From: Clostridiales bacterium UBA7103
GTDB taxonomy: Bacteria > Bacillota > Clostridia > Oscillospirales > Oscillospiraceae
DNA: 62,093 nt
Direction of reading: 5' to 3'
NCBI GenBank assembly: GCA_002493305.1
Contig: DKYJ01000002.1
Location: 22,504-84,596 of the forward strand
A program made the position numbers and the translations under genes. The stretch's first letter is position 1; the number at the start of each line of letters is the position of its first letter. Shown in pieces: positions 1-7,840 of this stretch. The notes under the pieces were generated by a model. That model made no database searches, was not told where the DNA came from, and saw only the letters and a program-made list of their open reading frames with translations.

Positions 1-43
1 TGCGGCAGATGTTGCCGTGGCAGATAAATAAGATTTTTGTCAT
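1..43 (-). CDS. Low-molecular-weight protein-tyrosine phosphatase, N-terminal fragment
   Basis: Only the first 14 codons lie in the window; they read MTKILFICHGNICR. This is the N-terminal P-loop of the low-molecular-weight tyrosine phosphatases, C-X5-R, with the nucleophilic cysteine at residue 8 and the phosphate-binding arginine at residue 14. The start is fixed by GGAGGT at 49-54, five bases upstream. The gene begins 20 bases after the EamA transporter gene on the same strand, so it is probably the next gene of the polysaccharide cluster. Such phosphatases often act on tyrosine kinases that regulate exopolysaccharide export, but no kinase is visible here, so that role is inferred. Confidence 0.85.
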   Translation of the reverse strand, partial: MTKILFICHGNICR

Positions 44-63
44 GTTATACCTCCGGAAGTTTA

Positions 64-927
64 TCACACCAACATAATAAGCGTCCCGGCTACTATGGCC
101 GTGAGCCCAATGAGAGCCTTTTTGGTCAGGCGCTCGTGGAACACGATACAGGAAAAGGCCACGGTGACGAGGATACTGAGCTTGTCAATGGGGACTATAA
201 CACTGGCTGGGCCCTCCTGAAGGGCGCGGTAATAGCACAGCCATGACGCCCCGGTGGCGAGACCGGACAGGGCGATAAAGCCCGCTTCTTTTTTGGAGAT
301 GCCCTTGAGCTCCCGGCGCTTACCGCTCACGAAGACCATGAGCCAAGCCATTACGAGCACGACGCCGGTGCGTATCGCGGTGCCGAGGTTTGATTCAACC
401 CCGCTGATGCCGACCTTGCCTAAGATAGAGGTCAGCGCCGCGAAAACCGCCGAGAGCGCCGCGTACAAAAACCAGCGGTTCCCGGTGCCCTGCTGCTTTG
501 AGGGAATGTACTTTTTCTCGATCATCAGGAATGTGCCCACGCCGATCAGGAGCACCCCGGCGGCCTTGGACAGGTTCAGCTCCTCATGCAGAAAAATGCA
601 GGCCAGCAGAATGGTCAGCACCACGCTGCTTTTATCCACCGGCACCACCTTGTTGATATCGCCAAGCTGCAAGGCGCGGAAGTAGCACAGCCATGACGCC
701 CCGGTGGCAAGGCCGGAGAGCACCAAAAACAGCCATGTTTTGCCGTCGATACCGCATATCTGCCCCTGAGAGCCGACGACGAACACCATCAGCCACGAGA
801 AAATCAGCACAACGACCGTGCGCAGAGCGGTGGCGACGGTGGAATCCGTCTCCCGTATGCCGCATTTGGCCAAAATCGAGGTTATCCCGGCGAAAAGCGC
901 CGATGCAAAAGCTAAAATTATCCACAT
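64..927 (-). CDS. EamA/DMT-family transporter with two EamA repeats
   Basis: Membrane protein of 287 residues made of two tandem EamA halves of about 140 residues, each ending in a similar GLATGASWLCY segment (near residues 75 and 215), with about ten hydrophobic helices. This is the standard architecture of drug/metabolite transporters that move small metabolites or lipid-linked sugars across the cytoplasmic membrane. It sits between the GT4 gene and the tyrosine phosphatase, so a link to surface-polymer precursors is possible but unproved. The Shine-Dalgarno sequence is weak. The substrate cannot be told from sequence. Confidence 0.85.
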   Translation of the reverse strand: MWIILAFASALFAGITSILAKCGIRETDSTVATALRTVVVLIFSWLMVFVVGSQGQICGIDGKTWLFLVLSGLATGASWLCYFRALQLGDINKVVPVDKSSVVLTILLACIFLHEELNLSKAAGVLLIGVGTFLMIEKKYIPSKQQGTGNRWFLYAALSAVFAALTSILGKVGISGVESNLGTAIRTGVVLVMAWLMVFVSGKRRELKGISKKEAGFIALSGLATGASWLCYYRALQEGPASVIVPIDKLSILVTVAFSCIVFHERLTKKALIGLTAIVAGTLIMLV

Positions 928-963
928 AATATTCGTCTCTTAGGACAATGCACAGCCCGCTTT

Positions 964-2076
964 TTACTTTATAAGCTCCAAAATTGCGTCCAGCCGGGGC
1001 TGCCAGAGCGCCGCGGCGTCAAAATCCCGGGCGAGGGCGGCCTTATACTGCTCACTCAGCTGCGGCTGACTGAGCACGCGGCGCAGACCAACTTCAAGAC
1101 CGGCGGGGCTGTTTTCGGTGATGATGCCGAAAGCGGGGGAAACCGTCTCCTCCACGGCGGCGATGCGGGCGGCGATAACCGGCACGCCCAGCGCCATGGC
1201 CTCCTGAATGGCGACCGGGTGGCACTCGCTGGCGGAGGAGCTGACGAACCAGTCGGCGCGGCGCATATAGGGATAGGGGTTATCCCGCCTGCCCGTCAGA
1301 CGGACGCTTTTTATATTCTCCCGGCGCAGCTTTTCCCGAAGCTCACCTTCAAGCTCCCCGTCGCCAATCAGCCACAGCTCAAAATCAAACTCAGCCTCCA
1401 GCTTTTTGCACACATCCATGAGCATACCGTAGCGCTTGACCTCGGACAGCCGCCCGACGGATACAAAAAGGGGCTTGCCCACAGGCGGCGCGCAATCCTC
1501 CGGCGCGATCTCGGAGGCGGCTCTGATGGCCGCAGCGTCGAGGGGGTTATAGCGCACGAGAAGATTGCCGGGGTCGCCTATGGTGCGGATAACGCCGGTT
1601 GCCCCGGTGTTGGATACGCAGGTGACATTGTCAAAGCACTGCATACACCGGCGCTCATCCTCGTCGCTGTGGAAGTCAGCCTTGCTCCAGTGCATCGAGC
1701 AAAAGTCCGTGTGTACCCAAGCGAGCTTCTGCCTTGCCCGCAGCTTTGACGCAAGACGCATGGAGGGGCCCTCCTTGAAGGCGATGACGGTGTCCCACTT
1801 TTTGAGCCTGAGCAGAAAGCCCTCAAAAAGCACCCGACAGGCCCGCTGAAAGAACCATTTCGGCGTGAACCGGCGGCTGACCCCGTCCCAGAACGGCAGA
1901 CGGCGGCAGCGCACCCCGGCTGGATATCTCCGCCGAAGCGTTTCCGGGTCGCTCTCGTATGCCCAGATGGTGAGCTTGTCCCCCCGCTTTGCGAGGGCGG
2001 CGGAGACAAGCTGGAGCATCTGCTCCGCGCCGCCGGCGTGGAGCCGGTCATTTATAAGAAGAATGTCTTTGCCCAT
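964..2076 (-). CDS. Glycosyltransferase family 4 (GT-B fold)
   Basis: Predicted retaining glycosyltransferase of 370 residues that adds a sugar to a growing surface polysaccharide or glycolipid. The N-terminal half carries the glycine-rich acceptor-side loop DRLHAGGAEQ near residues 10-20. The C-terminal half has the donor-binding core SVGRLSEVKR near 208 and the EX7E motif ECHPVAIQE near 283, followed by AMALGVPVIA, all typical of GT4 enzymes. It lies 6 bases after the flippase gene and 36 bases before the EamA gene, in one minus-strand unit. Sugar specificity cannot be inferred. Confidence 0.9.
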   Translation of the reverse strand: MGKDILLINDRLHAGGAEQMLQLVSAALAKRGDKLTIWAYESDPETLRRRYPAGVRCRRLPFWDGVSRRFTPKWFFQRACRVLFEGFLLRLKKWDTVIAFKEGPSMRLASKLRARQKLAWVHTDFCSMHWSKADFHSDEDERRCMQCFDNVTCVSNTGATGVIRTIGDPGNLLVRYNPLDAAAIRAASEIAPEDCAPPVGKPLFVSVGRLSEVKRYGMLMDVCKKLEAEFDFELWLIGDGELEGELREKLRRENIKSVRLTGRRDNPYPYMRRADWFVSSSASECHPVAIQEAMALGVPVIAARIAAVEETVSPAFGIITENSPAGLEVGLRRVLSQPQLSEQYKAALARDFDAAALWQPRLDAILELIK

Positions 2077-2082
2077 GAGGCC

Positions 2083-3687
2083 TTAACTCCTTTTGAGTTT
2101 TTTCCTGATCTTCGCGGCAAAATCCTGCCGCTCCTGACGGCTCAGAACCAGCATATAGTTTACCGCAAAGCTTAAGACAGCCGTTATGATGGCGGCGGCG
2201 AACCAGCAGACCCATGAGCGGGAGAGGTCAAAAAACGAGTTGACGACAAAGCCGATGGCAAGGCTTGCCGCGAAGGACAGAACGCTCTTGCCGATCTCCG
2301 GCAGAAAGGCGGTTTTCGGGAGGCCGATGAACTTGGCGGAATACGGGATATGGAAGCAAAACGCAACAATGAGCGCCCCGGCGAGGCTGCAGCCCAGAAT
2401 GGCGAACACGCCCCAGTCCGTCAGCTTCAAGAGCAGGTATACGCAGCAGATGTTCACAAGGCCGTACACTATCATCACGATAGAGTTGACACGAACCTTG
2501 TTTGTAATGGTGAATATCTGATAAAGCGGCTGGAGCGGGCCGGAGATGCAGGTGTTGGCAACTGTCAGCACGGACATGATATGGATAAGCGCGGCGGGCT
2601 GACCCGGCACCCAGAGCGAATAAAACTCGATGCCCATGGTGCAGAGAATGGCCGTGGGTATGGAGGCGAAAAGGCACATAAAGCGCATGGCGGATTTCGC
2701 CGCGTTTTTGAGGCCCTCCTTGTCGCCCTTGGCATACAGCTGCATGAGGTTCGGGCTGAAAACACTGGCGATGGTGGTGTTGAAGGAGAAGATAACATTG
2801 GGCAGGGTCTTTGCAATGGACATATAGCCCATCATGGAGGGGCTGATGAAGAGATTGGTCAAAATAAGATCGAGCCCGCTCGTGAGTATCTGGCTGAGCT
2901 GAGTGACGCTGTTCCAGATGCCGGAGGATATGATATCCCATATGCAGCGCAGGTTAAAATCGGATTTTCGAAAACGCAGATCCGGCACTAATTTTCTGGT
3001 GTAATACAGGTTTATCAGACCTGTGAAAACCGTGGCGGCCAGAGTACCGATGACGATATAGCTGATGCGCGGCTCAAAGAGCACAAACAGCGCCAGCACC
3101 AGCGCCACGTTTATAATGCTGGCCTGAGCCTGCCGCAGGGACTGGATATACAGGGTGTTGGTGATGTAATAGCAGTTGCTGTATATCGAGAACAGCAGGC
3201 GCACGATGAAGTTGAGAAAGGTCAGCGCGAAGGTGAGCTTCACCTGAAAAACCATGGCCGGGGCTATCTCAAATATCGAGTCAAGATAGTACACGCACAG
3301 CGCCGAGGGGACAACGAATATCGCCGAGAGGAAAAGATTCGCCAGAGCCACGGAGGAAAAATACTGCTGCGCCCGGGCCTGATTGCCCCTTGTGCGCTCA
3401 AGCATGATGAAGCGGCTTGCCATGGAGTTGAGCGCGATGCTGAACAGCAGCGCGTAGTTTGCGACCTCGTTTGCCAGCTTAACATAGCCGTAAATATCCT
3501 CGCCGAAGCGGTCGGTGATATAGGGCGTTATGAAAAAGCTGATAAGCGTGTTGAGAACAAAGGTTATGGCGCTGAACACGATGTTTTTGCTCAGCGCTCT
3601 GCTGTTAAAATTTTCTGCTTCTATTGACACTTGTTTAGACCTCATATTTTGGTAAGCGATGAACAAAGCGCTTGCCAATTTAATCAT
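2083..3687 (-). CDS. MOP-superfamily polysaccharide flippase (Wzx/MATE-like)
   Basis: Integral membrane protein of 534 residues with about 14 hydrophobic segments, in the usual size range of oligosaccharide flippases. Its recognisable part starts near residue 35 with a long helix followed by ISFFITPYITDRFGEDIYG, the pattern of the first two helices in Wzx-like proteins. It is predicted to flip lipid-linked repeat units across the cytoplasmic membrane. It starts 8 bases after the GT2 gene and ends 6 bases before the GT4 gene. The N-terminal start is uncertain: the first Met has no clear Shine-Dalgarno, and a second Met (residue 15) could be used. The last residues are very basic (KIRKKLKRS). 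Confidence 0.87.
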   Translation of the reverse strand: MIKLASALFIAYQNMRSKQVSIEAENFNSRALSKNIVFSAITFVLNTLISFFITPYITDRFGEDIYGYVKLANEVANYALLFSIALNSMASRFIMLERTRGNQARAQQYFSSVALANLFLSAIFVVPSALCVYYLDSIFEIAPAMVFQVKLTFALTFLNFIVRLLFSIYSNCYYITNTLYIQSLRQAQASIINVALVLALFVLFEPRISYIVIGTLAATVFTGLINLYYTRKLVPDLRFRKSDFNLRCIWDIISSGIWNSVTQLSQILTSGLDLILTNLFISPSMMGYMSIAKTLPNVIFSFNTTIASVFSPNLMQLYAKGDKEGLKNAAKSAMRFMCLFASIPTAILCTMGIEFYSLWVPGQPAALIHIMSVLTVANTCISGPLQPLYQIFTITNKVRVNSIVMIVYGLVNICCVYLLLKLTDWGVFAILGCSLAGALIVAFCFHIPYSAKFIGLPKTAFLPEIGKSVLSFAASLAIGFVVNSFFDLSRSWVCWFAAAIITAVLSFAVNYMLVLSRQERQDFAAKIRKKLKRS

Positions 3688-3695
3688 CGTTTACT

Positions 3696-4655
3696 TTAGC
3701 GGGAAACGGAATGGTGCGGGCTTTTTCTATTGGTGCCGCCCGGGTCGAAGCCCAGCAGCCTGTAACTGTGGTAGCGTATGCGGGCTTTCATATCAAGCCC
3801 GGGTATGATAAAGCGCCCGGCCTGACCGCTCTTTAGAAATTCAGCGGCGGCCTCATCGCCCTGCCCGGCAAGATACAGCGCGGTGCTGATGAGGCGTTTG
3901 GCCGCGGCTATCTGAAGCGGGCGGCAGCCCTCCGCCGCGAAATAATCAAACTGCTCGGAAAAGGCCAGCAGCGCCGCCTCGGAGTTTTTGCGGGTCTTGG
4001 TGTGGGTGATGCTGCCGGGGTTTTGATAGTAGGCGTAGATCTCCCGCGTGCCCAGAGCGGTTTTCCGGCACTGGCGGTACAGCTTATAGCTGAAGGCCTC
4101 GTCCTCGTGCAGCCGCCCCACAGGGAAGGGGTTGGCGCGCACGGCCTGCGAGGGGAAAAGCTTGCCCCATGCCGTGACGAGGGGCATATAATGCTCGCTG
4201 CAAAGCGCCTGATAATAGGATACATTGTCAAAACAGAGCACATTCTCCTCCGGCTGGGCGGAAAAGTCCTCCCCGCCGTCATGGACGACGCGGCAGCTGC
4301 CGCAGGCAATGTCAGCCCCGGTCTGCTCCATGAGCTCCAGCAGATATTGCACATAGTCCGGAGAGACATAATCGTCCGAGTCGATAAAGCTGATATACTC
4401 CCCGCGCGCAAGGGAAACGCCCTGATTTCGCGCGTCGGACAGGCCGCCGTTTGCCTTGTGCAGCACATGGACGCGCCCGTCCTTCTCAGCCCAGCCGTCG
4501 CACATTTTCCCGCAGTTATCTGGGGAGCCGTCGTCCACAAGGATAATGTCCAGCTTTTCATAGCTCTGGCGCAGTATGCTCTCAACGCAGCGGTCAAGAA
4601 ATTTCTCCACCTTATACACCGGGACTATTATTGACACAAGAGGGTTATTTTTCAT
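3696..4655 (-). CDS. Glycosyltransferase family 2 (GT-A fold)
   Basis: Protein of 319 residues with the canonical GT2 N-terminal domain: SIIVPVYKVEKFLDRC at 8-23, the nucleotide-binding aspartates in VDDGS at 40-44, and the metal-binding DXD-like FIDSDD at 90-95. Such enzymes transfer a nucleotide-activated sugar onto a lipid-linked or protein acceptor at the membrane. The C-terminal third carries YHSYRLLG and looks like the variable acceptor part seen in capsule and EPS transferases. It appears to be the first gene of the minus-strand polysaccharide unit. Confidence 0.9.
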   Translation of the reverse strand: MKNNPLVSIIVPVYKVEKFLDRCVESILRQSYEKLDIILVDDGSPDNCGKMCDGWAEKDGRVHVLHKANGGLSDARNQGVSLARGEYISFIDSDDYVSPDYVQYLLELMEQTGADIACGSCRVVHDGGEDFSAQPEENVLCFDNVSYYQALCSEHYMPLVTAWGKLFPSQAVRANPFPVGRLHEDEAFSYKLYRQCRKTALGTREIYAYYQNPGSITHTKTRKNSEAALLAFSEQFDYFAAEGCRPLQIAAAKRLISTALYLAGQGDEAAAEFLKSGQAGRFIIPGLDMKARIRYHSYRLLGFDPGGTNRKSPHHSVSR

Positions 4656-4721
4656 AGCAGCCTCCCATATTTTGTTAATCTATCATACCATGCCGGTGTG
4701 AACATTTCAACTCAAGCAAAA

Positions 4722-4752
4722 GAAAAACCCGCCCGGCATTTTGCTGGGCGGG
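4722..4752 (-). terminator. Rho-independent terminator
   Basis: CCCGCCC (4728-4734) pairs with GGGCGGG (4746-4752). Read on the minus strand the stem is followed by TTTTTCTTTT. It could end transcription coming from psuG. Confidence 0.6.
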
Positions 4753-4884
4753 ATCAAGGCGTTGACAAACCCCCGTACCTTGGAAGCGATACAGTTTTGC
4801 TCACCACCGCACTCACTTGCTGCCCCCATGGGAAGCTAAGGCTGGTGCGGTGGTGGTTCTGCCATCTGCCTAAGGTTTGCTCTT

Positions 4885-5014
4885 GACGAGGGAGGTGGCA
4901 AAAATCTTTGATTTTTGGCGGAGGGAGAGAAAACAAGGCATAAAATACAGTTAAAGTCTGTAAATATCTCTCCCTCAGTCAGTTACGCTGACGGCTCCCT
5001 CGTCAGAGGGAGCC
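4885..5014. repeat. MITE-like imperfect inverted-repeat element
   Basis: The left arm starts GACGAGGGAG (4885) and ends GGAGGGAGAGA (4930). The right arm read backwards gives GACGAGGGAG...GAGGGAGAGA from 5004 to 4967, so the two arms are inverted copies of about 40 bases around an AT-rich centre. A further perfect hairpin, GGCTCCCTC/GAGGGAGCC with loop GTCA, closes the right end (4993-5014). There is no coding potential. It resembles short palindromic repeats known from gut Clostridia; copy number was not tested. Confidence 0.5.
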
Positions 5015-5031
5015 GTTGAATGAAGCAGATT

Positions 5032-5946
5032 TTACTTTTTACAAAGCTCCACCGCGGTGGCAGCGGCGAGGCGGGCGTTGTTGAGCACCAGCTGGATATT
5101 GCTCTCAAGGCTCTCTCCGCCGGTGAGCTCGACAACTCTTGCCAGCAGGAAGGGAGTAGTCTCCTTGCCGTGGACGCCCTGCTCCACACTCTCGCGCAGA
5201 GCCTGCTCGATAGCGGCGTCAATGACGTCTTTGGGCATGGCGTACTGCTCGGGGATGGGGTTGGTGACGAGCATACCGCCCTTACAGCCGATCTCGCGCT
5301 GGGCTTTGAACATGGCGGCCAGCTCCTCGGGGCTGTCCACTCTGTAATCCACGCCGAAGCCGCTGGAGCGGGTGTAGAAGGCGGGCAGCTCATCAGTGCC
5401 GTAACCCAGCACGGGCACGCCCTTGGTCTCAAGATATTCAAGCGTCAGCCCCAGGTCGAGGATGGACTTTGCGCCCGCGCAGACGACCATGACAGGGGTC
5501 TGGGCCAGCTCCTCAAGGTCGGCGGAAATGTCCATGGTGGTCTCCGCGCCGCGGTGCACACCGCCGATGCCGCCGGTGGCAAATATGCTGATACCGGCCA
5601 TCTGGGCGATTATCATGGTGGTGGTCACGGTGGTGGCGCCGTCAGCCTTGCGGGCTATGAGAGCGGGCAGGTCGCGGCGGCTGGCCTTGGCGACGGCTCT
5701 GCCGGACTTGCCGAGGTATTCGATCTCCTCCTTGGTCAGACCGGCCTTCAGACGGCCACCGATGATGGCGATGGTGGCGGGAACAGCGCCGCAGTCCCGA
5801 ATGGTCTGCTCCACGAGAAGCGCCGTCTCAACATTCTTGGGGTAGGGCATGCCGTGGGATATGATAGTGCTCTCCAGAGCCACAACAGGCTGCCCGGATT
5901 CCAGCGCCAGCTGCACTTCACGGGAAACATCAAGATATTTGTTCAT
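5032..5946 (-). CDS. psuG: Pseudouridine-5'-phosphate glycosidase
   Basis: Enzyme of 304 residues that reversibly splits pseudouridine 5'-phosphate into uracil and ribose 5-phosphate, the second step of pseudouridine salvage. Family signatures are visible: ALESTIISHGMPYP near 23-36 with the catalytic-site glutamate, the GG-rich turn ATGGIGGVHRGAE near 122-134, VCAGAKSILDLG near 155 with the lysine that binds ribose as an imine, and NPIPEQYAMP near 225. Length matches the family. Its usual partner, pseudouridine kinase, is not adjacent; a clear psuK homologue lies 27 kb away behind glgP. The start has TCGGAGG a few bases upstream. Confidence 0.95.
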   Translation of the reverse strand: MNKYLDVSREVQLALESGQPVVALESTIISHGMPYPKNVETALLVEQTIRDCGAVPATIAIIGGRLKAGLTKEEIEYLGKSGRAVAKASRRDLPALIARKADGATTVTTTMIIAQMAGISIFATGGIGGVHRGAETTMDISADLEELAQTPVMVVCAGAKSILDLGLTLEYLETKGVPVLGYGTDELPAFYTRSSGFGVDYRVDSPEELAAMFKAQREIGCKGGMLVTNPIPEQYAMPKDVIDAAIEQALRESVEQGVHGKETTPFLLARVVELTGGESLESNIQLVLNNARLAAATAVELCKK

Positions 5947-6156
5947 AAAAACCTCCGAAGTATTTAAAGCTTGGCCGCCCGGCGGTAGTCCACCGCGACG
6001 ACAAACAAAATCATCATACTACATTTCCCACCGTATTTCAAATAAAATTAAAGAGAGATTTATACAAATCGGGGAGAATTGCCGCAATGCCTGTTGAAAA
6101 CTTTTTTATTTTGGAATAAAATGGCATAACTTGCATAAAATATGCAGCTTTGGAGC

Positions 6157-6185
6157 TTGACACAGAAGGGTCAAGACATTAAAAT
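6157..6185 (+). promoter_or_regulatory. SigA-type promoter with no gene downstream
   Basis: TTGACA at 6157-6162 and TAAAAT at 6180-6185 with a 17-base spacer. No plus-strand gene starts before 7531, so the promoter, if real, would drive an RNA ending at the hairpin at 6343-6384. Confidence 0.45.
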
Positions 6186-6191
6186 ATCCAT

Positions 6192-6384
6192 AGTCCAGAG
6201 AATGTTTGGACAAAACGGGGGTTTTGATACAAAAAAGTTCTCGTTTTAGTAAAAATTTTGCCAAAAGCGCATAAAACTTAATAGTAATGTGAAAATTTTG
6301 AGTGCGGATTTCCGGGTTTTCTCCATTTGAGACTTTTACAGAGCCTGGCTTCGCCATATCGGAATAGGCGGAGCTTTTTGTTTT
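6192..6384 (+). ncRNA. Candidate small RNA, unknown family
   Basis: Predicted from position only: a consensus promoter just upstream, a GTCCA/TGGAC hairpin near the 5' end, and a final GC-rich hairpin (GCTTCGCC paired with GGCGGAGC) followed by TTTTTGTTTT. No protein-coding frame with a ribosome-binding site lies inside, and I do not recognise a known RNA family. Confidence 0.3.
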
Positions 6385-6386
6385 CT

Positions 6387-6902
6387 CTACAAAAAACGGC
6401 AGACCCAGGCCGAGGAGATAAAACAGGCCAGATCCGCGCAGAGGGCCGCAGGGATAGCCCAGCGGGTGTTTTTCACTCCCGCCGCGCCAAAATAGACTGC
6501 CACCACATAGAGCGTTGTCTCGCTGGAGCCTATCATCACTGCCGCTGTGCGCCCGATGGAGGAGTCCGCCCCGTAACGGGAGATTATGTCCGCCGCCGCG
6601 CCCAGTGCGCCGCTGCCCGATATGGGGCGCAGCAGCATGATAAGGCTGGTCTCTGGCGGTATGCCCAGCCGGTCAAGCACCGGAGTGAGCAGCAGGCTCA
6701 GGCGTTCCGGCAGGCCGGAGGCTCGCAGCAGGTATATGGCAGGAAAGAGCACCAGCAGCGCGGGGAGGATTTCTCCAACGGTTTTCAGCCCCTTTTTCAC
6801 GCCGCAGAGCATGGCGGAATATATATCCACGCCACGGGCCGCGGAAAAAATGGAAACAGCGCAGATTATAAGCGGCGCTGTCAACGGCAGGAGCGTTTTC
6901 AT
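6387..6902 (-). CDS. spmB: Spore maturation protein B
   Basis: Membrane protein of 171 residues in the nucleoside-recognition (Gate) domain family; SpmB works with SpmA in dehydrating the spore core. The body matches SpmB: VGEILPALLVLFPAIYLLR, RPISGSGALGAAADI and GSSETTLYVVAVYFG. I start it at MKTLLPLTAPL (6902), whose ATG overlaps the spmA stop codon as ATGA; the longer frame upstream reads through spmA and lacks hydrophobic character. Translation is probably coupled to spmA. The length is close to the Bacillus protein. Confidence 0.93.
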   Translation of the reverse strand: MKTLLPLTAPLIICAVSIFSAARGVDIYSAMLCGVKKGLKTVGEILPALLVLFPAIYLLRASGLPERLSLLLTPVLDRLGIPPETSLIMLLRPISGSGALGAAADIISRYGADSSIGRTAAVMIGSSETTLYVVAVYFGAAGVKNTRWAIPAALCADLACFISSAWVCRFL

Positions 6903-7474
6903 CGCAACAGCCGCCTGAATATGGCCGCCGCCAGCAGGCCCACGGTCACGGATACGGCAGAGCTTATCCACACGGCGGGCATTATGTCAAAGGCCGATGC
7001 CGCTCCGGCAGCCGCCCGCACCGAGGCGATAGTCGAGGGCAGAAGCTGGATGGAAGCGGTATTGAGAACCACCAGCATGCACAGCTCATCGCTTGCCCCG
7101 CCGCCGCTGAGCCGGGCCATGCCCTGTGCCGCGCGCACTCCCGCGGGAGTGGCGGCATTGCCCAGACCCAGAAGGTTCGCGCTGACATTTTCCGCCAGGG
7201 CGGAGAGTATCTCCGGCTCTCCCGCCGCCCGGGGAAAGAGCCTCCGCAGTATGGGGCGCAGAGCGCGGGAGAGAGCCGCCGAGATGGAGCAGCGCTCCAT
7301 CAGCTCCATGACGGCGCTCCAGAGACAGATGCCTCCGGCGATGCTTATGGCAAAGCTGACGGCCTGTTCAGCGCCCTCAAGCACTGCGGCTCCCGCCGCT
7401 TCGCCGGTGCCCGCGATGGGTGAAAACACCGTGCATATCACAAATATTCCAAGCAAAACCCAGCTGATAAGCAT
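6899..7474 (-). CDS. spmA: Spore maturation protein A
   Basis: Membrane protein of 191 residues, paired with SpmB. Characteristic stretches are GIFVICTVFSPIAGTGE, ICLWSAVMELMERCSIS, NVSANLLGLGNAATPAG and LVVLNTASIQLLPSTIA, all typical of SpmA. The start at 7474 (MLISWVLL) has GGTGG five bases upstream; the longer open frame adds 44 arginine- and cysteine-rich residues that run over the divergent abrB-like promoter, so I exclude them. Together the two genes indicate a spore former. They are divergent from an AbrB-like regulator. Confidence 0.93.
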   Translation of the reverse strand: MLISWVLLGIFVICTVFSPIAGTGEAAGAAVLEGAEQAVSFAISIAGGICLWSAVMELMERCSISAALSRALRPILRRLFPRAAGEPEILSALAENVSANLLGLGNAATPAGVRAAQGMARLSGGGASDELCMLVVLNTASIQLLPSTIASVRAAAGAASAFDIMPAVWISSAVSVTVGLLAAAIFRRLLR

Positions 7475-7530
7475 GTTAACCACCAAACTATTGTAAAAAT
7501 ACATATCAAAAAAGAAAGGAGAGGAACGGC

Positions 7531-7779
7531 ATGAAATCCACCGGCATCGTCCGCAAGGTAGACGAGTTGGGAAGGATAGTCTTACCGATCGAAATGCGCC
7601 GCACATTGGATATTGAGGAGAAAGACACGCTTGAAATATATGTTGAAAGCGACACCATTATGCTCCGCAAATATCAGGCGGCCTGCGTGTTCTGCGGTTG
7701 TGTGGGGCGTATGTCAAACTTCAGGGGCAGGAATGTCTGCCCTGCCTGCGTGGCCGAGCTGAGACGCCTCGCAGATTGA
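7531..7779 (+). CDS. AbrB/SpoVT-family transition-state regulator
   Basis: DNA-binding protein of 82 residues. Residues 1-50 form the swapped-hairpin AbrB domain (GIVRKVDELGRIVLPIEMRR), followed by a small tail with two CXXC pairs (CVFC near 51 and CPAC near 70) that may bind a metal. AbrB-type proteins repress post-exponential and sporulation genes in Firmicutes. GAAAGGAGAGG precedes the ATG. The gene is divergent from spmAB with a 56-base shared promoter region, so it may control them, although global roles are usual for the family. A strong terminator follows at 7805. Confidence 0.9.
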   Translation: MKSTGIVRKVDELGRIVLPIEMRRTLDIEEKDTLEIYVESDTIMLRKYQAACVFCGCVGRMSNFRGRNVCPACVAELRRLAD

Positions 7780-7804
7780 GAAGCGTAAAATTCTAAAAAT
7801 TTAA

Positions 7805-7836
7805 GGTGCAGCCCTTTTGGACTGCACCGATTTTTT
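7805..7836. terminator. Terminator of the abrB-like gene
   Basis: GGTGCAG (7805-7811) pairs with CTGCACC (7822-7828), followed by GATTTTTT. It lies between two convergent genes and may also serve the methyltransferase gene on the other strand. Confidence 0.85.
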
Positions 7837-7840
7837 CTGT

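Larger units (their letters stand above)
4656..5031. other. Gene-free stretch with several hairpins
   Basis: No convincing gene lies in these 376 bases. Short open frames in the middle are proline- and serine-rich and look like chance frames. The stretch holds a terminator-like hairpin (4728-4752), an inverted pair ACCACCGCAC/GTGCGGTGGT spanning about 4805-4856, and an inverted-repeat element at 4885-5014. Confidence 0.6.
5947..6386. other. AT-rich gene-free stretch
   Basis: These 440 bases are much richer in A and T than the rest of the window. An 83-codon minus-strand frame at 6106-6357 has no ribosome-binding site and no recognisable family, and I do not call it. The stretch holds a good plus-strand promoter (6157-6185), a perfect TGCATAAAATATGCA palindrome (about 6132-6146) and a plus-strand terminator-like hairpin (6343-6384), which together could make a small RNA. 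Confidence 0.55.

Noticed and set aside
6106..6357. 83-codon minus-strand frame
   Set aside because: No ribosome-binding site, AT-rich region with a plus-strand promoter and terminator; no family resemblance.
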